A DNA stretch of 46,898 nt from an uncultured Mucilaginibacter sp. Its GTDB lineage: Bacteria > Bacteroidota > Bacteroidia > Sphingobacteriales > Sphingobacteriaceae. The notes beneath the pieces were generated by a model. The model searched no databases. It was not told where the DNA came from and worked only from the letters and a program-made list of their open reading frames with translations. The stretch spans positions 1 to 46,898 of the forward strand of contig NZ_CAMLOV010000022.1 in the NCBI RefSeq assembly GCF_946481715.1. Reading direction: 5' to 3'. Made by a program: the position numbers and the translations under genes. The first letter of the stretch is position 1, and each line of letters begins with the position of its first letter. Positions 7,261-18,700 of the stretch are shown here, piece by piece.

Positions 7261-10131
7261 ATGAAGGCGAAAATCATTCTAAAACTCGCATTTATTGTAT
7301 GCATCTCTGCATTTACACATAAAGCTACAGCACAACAAAACAAGTATATACCCGACGTATTAAGCTGCGAGCATTACACAAACCCATTAGGTGTAGATGT
7401 ACAAACCCCCGCTTTAAGCTGGATACTTAAATCCTCATCGCCCCTTGCAAGAGGGATGCGCCAAACAGCTTACCAGCTGTTGGTGGCAGGTTCTGCAGAA
7501 AACCTTAAAGCAAACAAGGGCGACATCTGGAACCCGGGCAAAATCGCCTCCGGCAAAACGAACCAGGTAACTTATTTGGGGAAACCGCTGTTATCCGGGC
7601 GCAAGTATTGGTGGAAAGTACGTATCTGGGACGAAAAAGGTAAGCCATCTGCATGGAGCGCACCTGCATTTTGGGTAATGGGGATATTAGACAGCAAGGA
7701 ATGGAAAGCCGGTTGGATATCCGCAGCAGGCGCAGAAAAATATGCACATGAATACAAATCAGCAAAAACCGACTTTAATTTAAAACGCGACTTAGCAGAA
7801 TTCCGTGCCAATAAACCCGCTCCTTCCGATTTAAATTTCTCGTCGATGTTGCTGCGCAAGTCGTTCCCGGTACAGCCGGCTTTAACCCGCGCAGTTATCA
7901 ATATCAGCGGTCTTGGCCAGTACGAGCTTAGCGTTAATGGCAAAAAGGTGGGCGACCAGATATTTTCGCCTGGCTGGTCGGATTATCGTAAAACCGTGCT
8001 TTATGATACTTACGATATTACCGGCATGCTTAAAAAGGGTTCAAACGTTATCGGCATAATGCTAAGTAACGGGATGTATAACATCATGCCCGACTCTGTG
8101 AGGTATGTAAAATTTCTGTCCTCCTACGGGCCATTAAAAGTAATAGCCACTATGAAATTAGAATATGCCGACGGATCGGTACAGGTTATTGGAACGGATA
8201 AATCCTGGCAAGTATCGCCGGGACCGGTAACCTATTCCAACCTTTTTGGCGGCGAAGATTATGATGCCCGTTTAGAGCCCGCCGACTGGAACACTGCATA
8301 TTTTAAAAAAGCCGGAGGCTGGGCTACTGCTATTAATTCCCCGCCGCCGGGCGGAGCGTTAAAAGGGCTGTCGTGCGCGGCACCGCCGGTTAAAGTGATA
8401 GAAAGCCTTAACCCTGTAAAAATAATGAAGCTTAGACCTGGCCTGTGGGTATACGACCTGGGGCAGAATGCCTCTGTTATGCCCAGGATTACTGTAAAAG
8501 GCACTAAAGGTGCGTTTGTACGCATTATACCATCCGAACTACTGGCAACTGATGGAACCGTTGACCGTAGATCGGTTACGCAGGACGGTGTGCGCCCGGC
8601 CTGGTGGCAATATACCCTGGCTTCTGATAGGCCTGAGAAATGGTTCCCTAAATTCTTTTACCAGGGAGGCCGTTATTTACAGGTTGAATTGCATGCCGCC
8701 CCCGGCGATACGGTTTTACCCACAATTGAGGCACTAAAAGGCGAGGTAGTGCATTCCTCTGCAAAACCCATCGGTAACTTTTCATGCTCCAACGAGTTGC
8801 TTAACCGCATATACACGCTGGTAAGGTGGGCACAGCGAAGTAACATGATGAGCATCATGACCGATTGCCCTCATCGCGAAAAACAAGGGTGGCTGGAAGA
8901 GTGCCACTTGAATGGCCCTGCGTTACGATACAATTTTGACATGGCGCCACTGTTTAGAAAGGTGATGAACGATATGTCGGACAGCCAGTTGGGTAATGGC
9001 CTTATACCTAATATTGCCCCTGAATTTTTCCACGCCAGCCCCGATCCAACCAACGCATTCCGAAACTCTCCCGAATGGGGAAGTTCGTTTATTATTGTGC
9101 CCTGGCAACAGTATCTTTTCTCGGGCGATATATCCTTAATGCGTACCTATTTTCAAAAAATGAAGCGTTATGTCGCTTTCCTGGAATCGACGGCGAAAGG
9201 CCATATACTGCAAACAGGCCTTGGCGATTGGTACGATATCGGGCCAAAACCGGCATGGGGATCACAGCTAACCCCCGAGAGTTTTACTGCAACCGCTATT
9301 TATTTTTATGACAACCAGATCATGGCTAAAATGGCGGCCCTTTTAGGGATGACTGCAGATGCTGAAACGTATGCCCTAAAAGCAGAGGCCATCAGGGTGG
9401 CTTTTAACAATGAATATTACAAGGCGAATACCAACAGCTATGCAACAGGTTCAAACACCACGTATGCCATGCCGCTATATCTTAATATAGCCAATCCGGA
9501 GAACAGAACCGCCCTTATAAAAAACCTTGTTGCGGATATACGTAAGCAGGGGAATTCATTTAATTCGGGCGAGGTAGGTTACCGGTACCTGTTGGGCGCA
9601 TTGTCTGACGAAGGTGCTTCGGACGTGATCTATGATATGAATAACCAATCGGACCGGCCTGGTTATGGCTATCAGTTGAAAATGGGAGCAACAGCATTAA
9701 CAGAAAAATGGGATGCGGGCGTAGGGAGTTTTGGGTCGCAAAACCATTTTATGTCTGGCGAGATCAGCCAATGGTTTTTTGAAGGGTTGGCCGGAATAGG
9801 AGTTGACGAAAGCGGCGCAGGTTTTAAAAAGATAATTATAAAGCCTGCCGTTGCAGGCAACCTAAGCTGGGTTAAAGGAAGCTATCAAACCGTAAGCGGT
9901 ACTGTTTACACAAACTGGGAAAGGCATGCAGGCCAGTTCTCGTTAAGAGTGAACATTCCCCCAAATACCGGGGCCAAAATTTACTTGCCGGCAACGAGCG
10001 TGCAAAGTGTTAGAGAAAGCGGGAAACCGGCGGGAGATGCAAGGGGGGTAAAATTTATGGGATATGAAAACGAGGTGGCCGTTTATGAAGTAACATCCGG
10101 CAATTATTATTTTCAATCAGCCATTCAATAG
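7261..10131 (+). CDS. GH78 alpha-L-rhamnosidase-type glycosidase
   Basis: Large exported inverting glycosidase of 956 residues. Residues 1-24 form a signal peptide ending near ATAQ. An N-terminal fibronectin-like domain follows (about 35-140, ending WSAPAFWVMG), then the GH78 jelly-roll domain (about 190-330, SVNGKKVGDQIFSPGWSDYR). The (alpha/alpha)6 barrel comes next, with TDCPHREKQGWLEECHLNG, the family's catalytic-acid region, and ALTEKWDAGVGSFGSQNH, which carries the likely catalytic base. The C-terminal beta domain closes the protein. Expected reaction: release of terminal alpha-L-rhamnose from pectic or arabinogalactan side chains. It lies next to the arabinose operon behind a terminator, so it probably has its own promoter. 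The next gene converges 16 bp away. Confidence 0.9.
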   Translation: MKAKIILKLAFIVCISAFTHKATAQQNKYIPDVLSCEHYTNPLGVDVQTPALSWILKSSSPLARGMRQTAYQLLVAGSAENLKANKGDIWNPGKIASGKTNQVTYLGKPLLSGRKYWWKVRIWDEKGKPSAWSAPAFWVMGILDSKEWKAGWISAAGAEKYAHEYKSAKTDFNLKRDLAEFRANKPAPSDLNFSSMLLRKSFPVQPALTRAVINISGLGQYELSVNGKKVGDQIFSPGWSDYRKTVLYDTYDITGMLKKGSNVIGIMLSNGMYNIMPDSVRYVKFLSSYGPLKVIATMKLEYADGSVQVIGTDKSWQVSPGPVTYSNLFGGEDYDARLEPADWNTAYFKKAGGWATAINSPPPGGALKGLSCAAPPVKVIESLNPVKIMKLRPGLWVYDLGQNASVMPRITVKGTKGAFVRIIPSELLATDGTVDRRSVTQDGVRPAWWQYTLASDRPEKWFPKFFYQGGRYLQVELHAAPGDTVLPTIEALKGEVVHSSAKPIGNFSCSNELLNRIYTLVRWAQRSNMMSIMTDCPHREKQGWLEECHLNGPALRYNFDMAPLFRKVMNDMSDSQLGNGLIPNIAPEFFHASPDPTNAFRNSPEWGSSFIIVPWQQYLFSGDISLMRTYFQKMKRYVAFLESTAKGHILQTGLGDWYDIGPKPAWGSQLTPESFTATAIYFYDNQIMAKMAALLGMTADAETYALKAEAIRVAFNNEYYKANTNSYATGSNTTYAMPLYLNIANPENRTALIKNLVADIRKQGNSFNSGEVGYRYLLGALSDEGASDVIYDMNNQSDRPGYGYQLKMGATALTEKWDAGVGSFGSQNHFMSGEISQWFFEGLAGIGVDESGAGFKKIIIKPAVAGNLSWVKGSYQTVSGTVYTNWERHAGQFSLRVNIPPNTGAKIYLPATSVQSVRESGKPAGDARGVKFMGYENEVAVYEVTSGNYYFQSAIQ

Positions 10132-10147
10132 CGTAACCGGCAACAGT

Positions 10148-11704
10148 TTATTGTGTATCTAAACTAAAGTAAAAAACAGAGCCTACGCCCTCTTCGCTTT
10201 CCACCTGTATGTTGCTGTTGTGGTAGCGCAATATTTCCGAAACGAGGTACAGGCCGATGCCGAAACCGGACACCGTTTTTATCCGTTCGTTTTTAGAGCG
10301 GTAAAAGCGCTCGAATAAGCGTTTCTGGTCAGTACCACTGATGCCTACACCTTCATCGCGCACGTATATTTTCACTTTTTTGGCTTGATTTTCGCAGCCT
10401 ATAGTGATAGTGCCGCCTTTTGGCGAGTATTTAATGGCGTTGCTTAACAGGTTCATCAGCACCTGGCCAATTTTATCCTTATCGGCAAGCAATGTTATAT
10501 CATTACAATCTTTTAATACAACCTTATGGTTTGACGACAGGTACTGTGCATCAATAGCAGTTTCCTCTATTACAGGATGAAGGTCGAAAGGTTCGATATT
10601 CAGCGAAATTTTACCATCTTCCAGCCTGGCAAGGCTCAAAAAATCCTGTATCATCACCGTCATCTTCCTTGCCTGTACGTTTGCCCGCGTTAAAGCACTT
10701 ATGGTAAAACTGTCCCCGTTTTTTTTCGCATTGGCCAGCAACACCTGTATGTAGGTTGTCATGGAAGTAAGTGGCGTTTTAAGCTCGTGGCTCACCATGG
10801 CTATAAAGTCGTTCTTGCGCATTTCCTCCTGCTTCTTTTCGCCAATATCCCGGGCTATTTTAGAAACCCCTATGATATTCCCGCCTGCATCCTTAACCGG
10901 TGATATGGTTAAAGAAACATCCAGCAATTCGCCCGTTTTACTCAGCCGCTTGGTTTCAAAATGCTCCACCCGTTCTCCGCGCCGCAGCCGCGATAATATC
11001 AGTTGTTCCTCTTCCAGCCTGTCTTCGGGTATTAGTTTTAGGATGGGCTCTCCTATCATCTCTTCCGCTGCGTAACCAAAAGTGCGGGTGGCCGATTCGT
11101 TCCAACTGGTAATAACCCCTTCAAGTGTTTTGCTAATAATGGCATCGTCGGATGATTGTATGATGGCCACCAACCTGGCGCTTTTTTCCTCTGCCAATTT
11201 ACTTTCGGTAATATCTATCACCGTGCCGATAAAAAAGCTCGCAGCGTCATCTTTAAAATAAACTTTGCCCTGCGACCTAATCCACCTGCTTTCGCCATTA
11301 TCGAAACGCGTTATCCTAAAAACGATATCATACAAGCCCGTTCCCGCAGGGTCCATTGCTTTTTGTATTTCCTTTTCTACAAATGCGCGGTCATCCACAA
11401 AAATATGGTCGGAAAATACAGCAAAGGAAATGTCGGCATCCGGTGCGGCACCATAAATTTTCCGGCATTCTTCAGACCAGGTCAATTCATTGGTAACCGG
11501 GTTATACTCCCATGTACCCATTTTGATGGATTCCATTACCATGCTTAAACGGGCAACACTTTGCTCCATCTGCTGTGGTACATGCAGCAAGCGGTATTCC
11601 AGTTCCCGTTCCCGTTGTAATGATAAGGCGAGTTGTGCTTTTAAAGCATCAATTTCTTCCATTGGTATTGTGTGCTCTTTAATCACAAGGATATTTTGCT
11701 TCAC
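10148..11704 (-). CDS. PAS-domain sensor histidine kinase
   Basis: Apparently cytoplasmic hybrid-free histidine kinase, 518 residues, with no membrane segment seen. A short coiled coil (about 15-50) precedes PAS/PAC domain 1 (about 50-172, WEYNPVTNELTWSEE) and PAS/PAC domain 2 (about 175-292, SSDDAIISKTLEGVITSWN). The HisKA domain carries the phosphoacceptor His in AMVSHELKTPLTSM (about 308). The ATPase domain has an N box (NLLSNAIKYSPKGG), G1 (VRDEGVGI) and G2 (GFGIGLYLV). The longest frame starts with GTG at 11704; an ATG at 11662 is an alternative start. No response regulator is adjacent, so it is an orphan here and its signal is unknown. Confidence 0.9.
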   Translation of the reverse strand: MKQNILVIKEHTIPMEEIDALKAQLALSLQRERELEYRLLHVPQQMEQSVARLSMVMESIKMGTWEYNPVTNELTWSEECRKIYGAAPDADISFAVFSDHIFVDDRAFVEKEIQKAMDPAGTGLYDIVFRITRFDNGESRWIRSQGKVYFKDDAASFFIGTVIDITESKLAEEKSARLVAIIQSSDDAIISKTLEGVITSWNESATRTFGYAAEEMIGEPILKLIPEDRLEEEQLILSRLRRGERVEHFETKRLSKTGELLDVSLTISPVKDAGGNIIGVSKIARDIGEKKQEEMRKNDFIAMVSHELKTPLTSMTTYIQVLLANAKKNGDSFTISALTRANVQARKMTVMIQDFLSLARLEDGKISLNIEPFDLHPVIEETAIDAQYLSSNHKVVLKDCNDITLLADKDKIGQVLMNLLSNAIKYSPKGGTITIGCENQAKKVKIYVRDEGVGISGTDQKRLFERFYRSKNERIKTVSGFGIGLYLVSEILRYHNSNIQVESEEGVGSVFYFSLDTQ

Positions 11705-11796
11705 CGTGAAAGGTAGTGATTTAAGAACAACAATTAACAGTATTGCAAAATAAATTTAAATACAAGGAAAGCCATTCCATTGTAAACCAATGGATT

Positions 11797-12645
11797 CTAT
11801 AGCTTGGAGCTATTTAATATAGGGTTTTGGCTTGCGTTTACCTGGTAGGTATAAATTTTATAATTGTCGTCAACTTCCACTATTCGGTAACCCTTGTATG
11901 CCGTGCCCCAATCGCCGCCAATATGCGAATCGAAGAAATGCGGGAACCTTTTTCCGGTATACCTCACACCATCGAGCGCGTGGTCGTGCCCGTGAAAGGT
12001 TGCCTTTAGGTTAGGGTAAGTGTGCAACAGTTCTACGGTTTCCGGGCAGTCTAAAAAGCCATCGTCTTTAAGCCACTTCACCGGAGGAATATGCAGCACC
12101 ACAAATACTATCTTTTTTTCCGCAAATTTGTCCAGCGAGGCCTTTATAAAGGCGTTATCAGGGCAAACATATCTACCTTTGGTGTCGGCAGTATTGGCCA
12201 AAACAAAGGCAATATCGCCATACTCAATAGTGTACTTATCTTCATAACTGAACACGTTTTTCCATACGCTGGCATCGGCAAAATCGTGGTTACCGGGGAT
12301 GGTGTGGTACGGAACGTTCAACTTATCAAAATACCTGGTTTTAATTTCGGGGAGCAGGTCGGGGCGGTTGTGCACCAGGTCGCCGTTTACCACTACCATA
12401 TCCAGGTGGTTTTTGGCGTGGTCATCGTTTAGCCATTTAATAAGATTGGCGGTATTCTCTTCAAACGGGGTGCCCTGCTGCCCGTAGTGGATATCTGATG
12501 CGAGCGCAAACCGGAGCTTTGGTTTGGAAATAGCACCGCGTTTATAGGCGTTACCCGGATTGGCAAAACTGTTTATAGCGGGTAAAAGCGTAAGCCCGGC
12601 CAAAGTGGTTAAGCTGGTGCCAATAAATTCCCTGCGGTTGCTCAT
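11797..12645 (-). CDS. Exported calcineurin-like metallophosphoesterase
   Basis: Two-metal phosphoesterase, 282 residues from the chosen start. The frame is open upstream to 12714, but the start at 12645 puts MSNRREFIGTSLTTLAGL at the N-terminus, a twin-arginine-like (RRxF) signal peptide. All five metallophosphoesterase motifs are present: ASDIHYG, VNGDLVHNRPD, PGNHDF, VLHIPP, and FHGHDHALDG. These supply the Asp, Asn and His ligands of the dinuclear metal site. Substrate is unknown; related proteins act on phosphodiesters or phosphomonoesters outside the cytoplasm. It stands alone between the kinase gene and the terminator of the giant gene. Confidence 0.9.
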   Translation of the reverse strand: MSNRREFIGTSLTTLAGLTLLPAINSFANPGNAYKRGAISKPKLRFALASDIHYGQQGTPFEENTANLIKWLNDDHAKNHLDMVVVNGDLVHNRPDLLPEIKTRYFDKLNVPYHTIPGNHDFADASVWKNVFSYEDKYTIEYGDIAFVLANTADTKGRYVCPDNAFIKASLDKFAEKKIVFVVLHIPPVKWLKDDGFLDCPETVELLHTYPNLKATFHGHDHALDGVRYTGKRFPHFFDSHIGGDWGTAYKGYRIVEVDDNYKIYTYQVNASQNPILNSSKL

Positions 12646-12730
12646 CGTTTTTTTGTAAAAATAAGCGCCTAATATTAATTCGGCATTAAATATACGCTTT
12701 ATTTTATGCGGCAATTGTTGCGTGTTTCTA

Positions 12731-12765
12731 TAAAAAAACAGCCCCCGAATTAACTTCCGGGGGCT
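12731..12765 (-). terminator. Intrinsic terminator of the giant repeat-protein gene
   Basis: On the minus strand AGCCCCCG and CGGGGGCT form an 8-bp perfect stem with a 10-nt loop, followed by GTTTTTTT. It lies 22 bp after the stop codon of the 12788-23497 gene. Confidence 0.88.
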
Positions 12766-12787
12766 ATATATCTATTTGCATAATGCT

Positions 12788-15700
12788 TTACTTAACGATG
12801 GTTACGTTACCAGACCGTACGCCCTGGCCATGTTTAAGATCGATAATGTAATAGTAAACATCGGGCTGTAAAGCGCGGCCGTTAAAAGTACCATCCCATG
12901 GGATACCGTACCCTACAGAGGCAAACACTTGTTGGCCGCCCCGGTTAAATATCTTAACGGTACAATCAGGGTATAGGTTTATGTTTGGAAGCACCCAAGT
13001 ATCGTTATACCCATCGCTATTTGGCGTAAATATATTTGGCAATACCATAGCGAAGTTTGCCCTGGTTACCACAATATTATAGCGTTGTATTGTAGTACCA
13101 TCCTCGGCAGTAACTACCACAAATATTTGGTTTGGCCCATCAGCTAATGCAATATCATCGGATGATGTGCCGCTTGGCACAAATACTCCGTTTATCTTTA
13201 TTTTGGCATTAGGGTCGCTTACTATCGCAACTACATTGGTTTTGGTAACGCTGCTTTGCACGGTGGCCGTATAATTAAGCGTCGTCCGGTTAAACAATGG
13301 GCTTAACTCCCCTGTGGTTAAAAACAACGAGGTTAAGCTTGCATCGGTAGATGGTGGCCTTACTTCGCGTTTAACCACTACATGGTACTCATTTGGCGTG
13401 CCATCGGCGGCAGTAACTTTTATGGTAATTGTATTCTGCCCCACAATTAAAGGTATACTTCGCGATGCGGTACCATCTGTTACATTAACGCCATTAACGG
13501 TAACTGTGGCTGTAGCGTCGCCAAGTGTGGGGGTTATCCTGATATTGTCGTTGCCGTACGGAACAGTAACGTTATAATCATTTACTTCCGCAGCAAATGC
13601 AGGCGATAAAGTACCTGCACTAATGGTAAGCCCCCCCAAATTGGCGTTGTTGGAGAATGCCCTGCGTATGGTAACTACGTAAGTTTTTGTGCTGAGGTCC
13701 TGCGCGGTTACCACAACAGCAATATCGTTATCGCCAAGCCCTAATTGGGTTGCTTCAGATTCTGTTCCGCTGGCTAATTGCTGGCCTAGCACTTCTATGG
13801 TGGCGTTAGGCTCGGCCACGGTTGGTGTTATAGTGGCCGAGGTTACGCTATTGGCGACATTTACGTAGTATTGCAACACATCCTTATCGAAAGCCTGCGT
13901 TAACGGGCCTGCGTTGGTTAAAAGAGCAGATAGGTTGGCATTATTTGATTTTAACCTGGTTACTGTTACCGTATAATCCTTAGGTACGTTATTTTGTGCA
14001 GTTACCCTTACGATAATTACATTTTGCCCCAAAGCGAGCGGCAGATTGCCAGATGCGGTACCACTGGTTACCGCTACATTATTAACAGTAACGGTAGCTG
14101 TCGCGTCGCTGGTAATTGGCGTAAAGGCGATATCTGTTACCGTATTGTCTACTGAAATATCGTAACTCTGGTTAGAAGATGAAAATACCGGCGACAGTGT
14201 ACCCGCGTTTGGAACGAGGTTTGCCAGGTCGGCGTTGCCGGATGCTTCCCTTGTAGCTACTATCGAATACGTTTGCTTGGTGCCATCCTGTGCAGTTACT
14301 TCAATATCTATAGTATTTGTACCAACTGTTAACGGTATGGTATTGGATGCGGTACCAGATGCAACCGCAACATGGTTCACGGTAACTGTAGCCGTGCCAT
14401 CGCTGGTGTTGGGCGTAACTGTAATACCCGCATCGGCATTACTAATAGTTGTGGTGTAACTATGTGTACCCGGAGTAAATACTTGGTCTAAAGTCCCCGC
14501 GCTTAGGGTAATGCCGGCAAGGTCCTTATTAGAGGAAGGTGCACGGGAGATATTCACAAAATATTTTTTTGTATTACCACCCTGCGCGGTTACCGTTACC
14601 GGTATGGTATTAGCGCCAACGTTTAGCGGGATATCAGGCGAGGCCGTGCCACTTATTACCGTAATGCCATTTACATTTATAGCAGCTGTTGCATCGGCTG
14701 CGGTTGGCGTAAGCTTTATGGTGCTTACAACATTGCCAACTGTTGCTATATTGTAAATAGTTGTATTGGGCGCAAAAACAGGGCGCAACGCTCCTGCATT
14801 CGCTGTTAAATTCGATAGGTCGGCATTTATAGAAGGTGCCCTTGTTACAGTCACCGTATAAGGATTGGTTTCGCCGTTTTGTGCGGTAACAAGTACATTG
14901 ATGGTGTTGGTGCCAACCACCAGGTTTATTGGGCCGGATGCCACACCGCTTGCAACAAGAACGTTATTAACCTTTACAGTAGCAGTCGGATCAGCAACTG
15001 TTGGTTTCAGGGTGATGGAAGTTACTGCATTACTCACCGATGCAGTATAGTCTGCTATACCCGATTGGAACGAGGGGTTTAGCGTACCGCTGCTAATGAC
15101 CAGGTTGCTGAGGTCGTTTTGCGATGAAAGCGCCCTGTTTATAATTACCTGGTAGGTGTGCGTAGTTATGCCATCCTGCGCTATTACTTTTACTTTCAGG
15201 AAATTATTCCCAACATTTAATACTATTGGCGCCGATGCCGCCCCGCTTGATGCAGGCACACCATCTATTGTCATTGTTGCTGTATTATCGGCAAGTACCG
15301 GCGTTAAACGCATAGCAGTTACATTATTGGTAACCAGGATGGTATAATCATATATAAACGAAGCAAAAGACGGACTGTAGGTACCCGAACTAACGCCTAA
15401 AGCATTTAAGAAAGCATTGTTTGATGGTGCTCTTGTTACGGTTACGATATACTGTTTGGTAGATATGCCATCCTGCGCGGTAACGTCCACTGTAATAGTA
15501 TTTGCACCCACAACAAGCGCAATTGGCCCGGAAGCAGTGCTGTTGGCCACCGTTACCGAATTTACCTTTATTGCAGCATTTGGCTCGCTCACTGTAGGTG
15601 TTATGCTGATGGAATTGATTGCATTGCCTACCGAAGCAGTATACCCTGTAGTTAAGGATGCAAATGTTGGGGATAAGGTACCTGCGCTTAAACCGAGGTT

Positions 15701-18700
15701 ACTGAGGGTAGCATCCGGAGACGGCGCACGTGTTACCGTTACCTTGTAGCTTTTTGTTGTATTATTATCCTGAGCGGTTACCAAAACGGTTATGGTATTT
15801 GCACCCACAATTAAGGGGATATTTGCAGATGCTGCACCGCTTGCCACGGTTATGCCATTAACCATGACGGTAGCGTTAGGCTCGTTTACACTGGGCGTAA
15901 CAGCAATGCCCGTAACCGAGTTAACCACCGATGCTGAATACGTTATGGTTGCTGAAGAAAACGCCGGTGTAAGGGTGCCGTCGCTTAAAGCAAGGTTGGC
16001 AAGGGTAGCATCAGGCGATTGCGCACGGGTAACGGTTACGGTGTAAAGTTTTGGTGTACCATCCTCTGCCGTTACCAATACATTTATAGTGTTAGGCCCA
16101 ACAACAAGAGGTAGGGCACCAGATGCTGTTCCGCTGGCCACCGTTACACCTTGTACTTGTACAGATGCAGTAGCATCGGCAACGGATGGCGTTAGGCTTA
16201 TACTACTTACCGCGTTGCCTACAGCGGCCGTATAATTTGCATTCCCTGATGAAAACGCAGGGCTTAAGCTGCCCGAACTTAATACCAGGTTAGCCAGGTT
16301 GGCATTTGGCGATTGCGCCCTTGTAACAACTACCTTGTATTGTTTTGGTGTACCATCCTGTGCAATAACATCTACAAGTATGGTATTTGCGCCAACTACC
16401 AAAGTGATGTTTCCTGAAGCTGCCCCGCTTGCAACAGTTGCATTGTTTACTTTTACCGTAGCAGCAGCATCAGCAACGGTTGGCGTTAGCTTTATAGTGG
16501 TAACCACATTGGCTACCGATACCGTATAACCTACCGTGCCGGCTGCAAAAACCGGGCTTAGTGTTCCCGCGCTTAAAGTAAGGTTGGCCAAGTCGGCATT
16601 TGGCGATTGTGCCCTGGTTACCGTAACAGTGTACGTTTTTGTTGCGCCGCTTTGGGCAGTTACAACAGTTGTAATAATGTTTGGCCCAACAACCAGCGGA
16701 ATAGCTGCCGATGCCGTGCCGCTTGCAACTGTTACGTTATTTACCTTTATAGTTGCTGCCGAATTGGCTGCAGTCGGCGTTAATTTAATGGTGCTTACCG
16801 CATTGCTAACCGAAGCGGTATAAGATATAGTGCCCGGTGCAAAAGCTGGTATAAGCGTGCCCGAACTTAAGGTAATGTTAGACAGGTTAGCATTGGTGGA
16901 TGGTGCCCTGGTAACCGTTATAGTGTACATTTTTTGGGCTAGCCCATCCTCGGCAGTAATTACTACGTTAATGGCATTGCTGCCAACAGCTAAGTTTATA
17001 ATGCCGGATTGTGCTCCGCTTGCCACAACTGTGCTGTTTACGGTGATAGTAGCATTTGCATCGCTGCTTGCAGCAGTAACCCTTATGCCGGTAGTGGCAT
17101 TGGCTACAGCTACTGTGTAGGCAGGTGTTGCCTGGTTAAAGGCGGGTGTTAATGTGCCTGTATTTACCGCAAGCGACAGGAGGTTTGCATCGGTAGATGC
17201 AATAGCTGTAGCGCGTGTAATGGTTACTGTATAATCCTTAGGGCTGTTGTCTTCGGCTGTTACATGTATGGTAATTAAATTAGCACCAACGGCAAGCGGA
17301 ATAGCGCCCGAAGCCGAGCCGCCGGCTACAGTATTGCCATTTACCGTAATAACTGCGTTCGCATCGGCATTGGTAGGCGTTACGGTAATACTGCTCACCG
17401 TGTTAGGTACCAGTTCGGTATAAGCGGTTGTGGCAGGATCAAACGCCGGCGATAAACTACCGGTGCTGAGCACAAGGTTGGAAAGATCGGCGTTGGACGA
17501 TCGCGCACGGGTCACAGTTATATTATATGTTTTTGTAGCGCTGCCATCCTGCGCTGTAACTTTTACTGCGATAGCATTTACCCCTACAATTAATGCCAAG
17601 TTTGCGGATGCGCTACCGCTTGTCACTGTGGTATTATTTACTGTAACCGTTGCATTTGGTTCATTTACAAAAGGCGTAACATTTATGGCAGTTGTGGTAT
17701 TGGCAACAGCAACCGCATATGATGTGGTACCCGAAGCGAATACCGGGTTTAACGCACCGGCGCTTAACGTTAAATCACTCAGGGTGGCATCGGCAGACGC
17801 TGCGCGTGTTACAGTTAACGTATAAGGAAGAGAGGCACCATCCTCTGCGGTAACCACAGTGGTAATAAGGTTAGTGCCTACATTTAATAGTATTGGGGCT
17901 GATGCTGCGCCGCTTGCAACAGCAACACTGTTTACCGTTACCGTAGCTGTAGCATCGCTCACCGTTGGGGTAAGCGTAATGCTGCCGGTAACATTGCCGA
18001 CGGATGCAGTGTAAGCTGTAGTCTCGGTTGCAAAAGTTGGGCTTAAACTACCCGAACTAAGAACCAAATTGGCAAGACTGTTATTTGACGATGGTTGCCG
18101 GGTTACAGTAATGGTATAAGGCTTTGTAGTCCCGTTTTCGGCAGTTACCGTAATATTTATTGTATTATTCCCTACAACCAATGGTATTGCCTGCGATGCG
18201 CTGCCGCTCGCCACAGTTACGTTATTTACCGTAATACTTGCGTTAGCGTTGCTTTGAGTAGGCGTTATGGTAATGGAGTTGCTTGCATTTGGCACCGTAA
18301 GTGTATAAACACCATTAACACTGGTAAAACCAGGCGATAATGTCCCCGCGCTTACGGCTAAGCCCGAAAGTGTAGCATCAGCAGAGGCGGCCCGATTGAT
18401 GTTTACCGTGTAGGGTACACTGCTGCCATCCTGCGCGGTAACTACCACAGGGATGCCGTTTGCCCCAACATTTAATGAAATAGCTGCCGACGGCGAACCG
18501 CTGGTAACCGCTATTCCGTTTACAGTAACGGTAGCATTGGCATCGTTTACCGTTGGCGTTACGGTTGTGGTAGCAACCGCGTTAGCAACGTTGACCGTAT
18601 AAAATACGGTACCCGGCGCAAATGCAGGCGATAATGCACCAGCACTTGCAACGAGGCCCGCAAGGGTTGCATCTGTAGATGCCGACCGGGTTACAGTAAC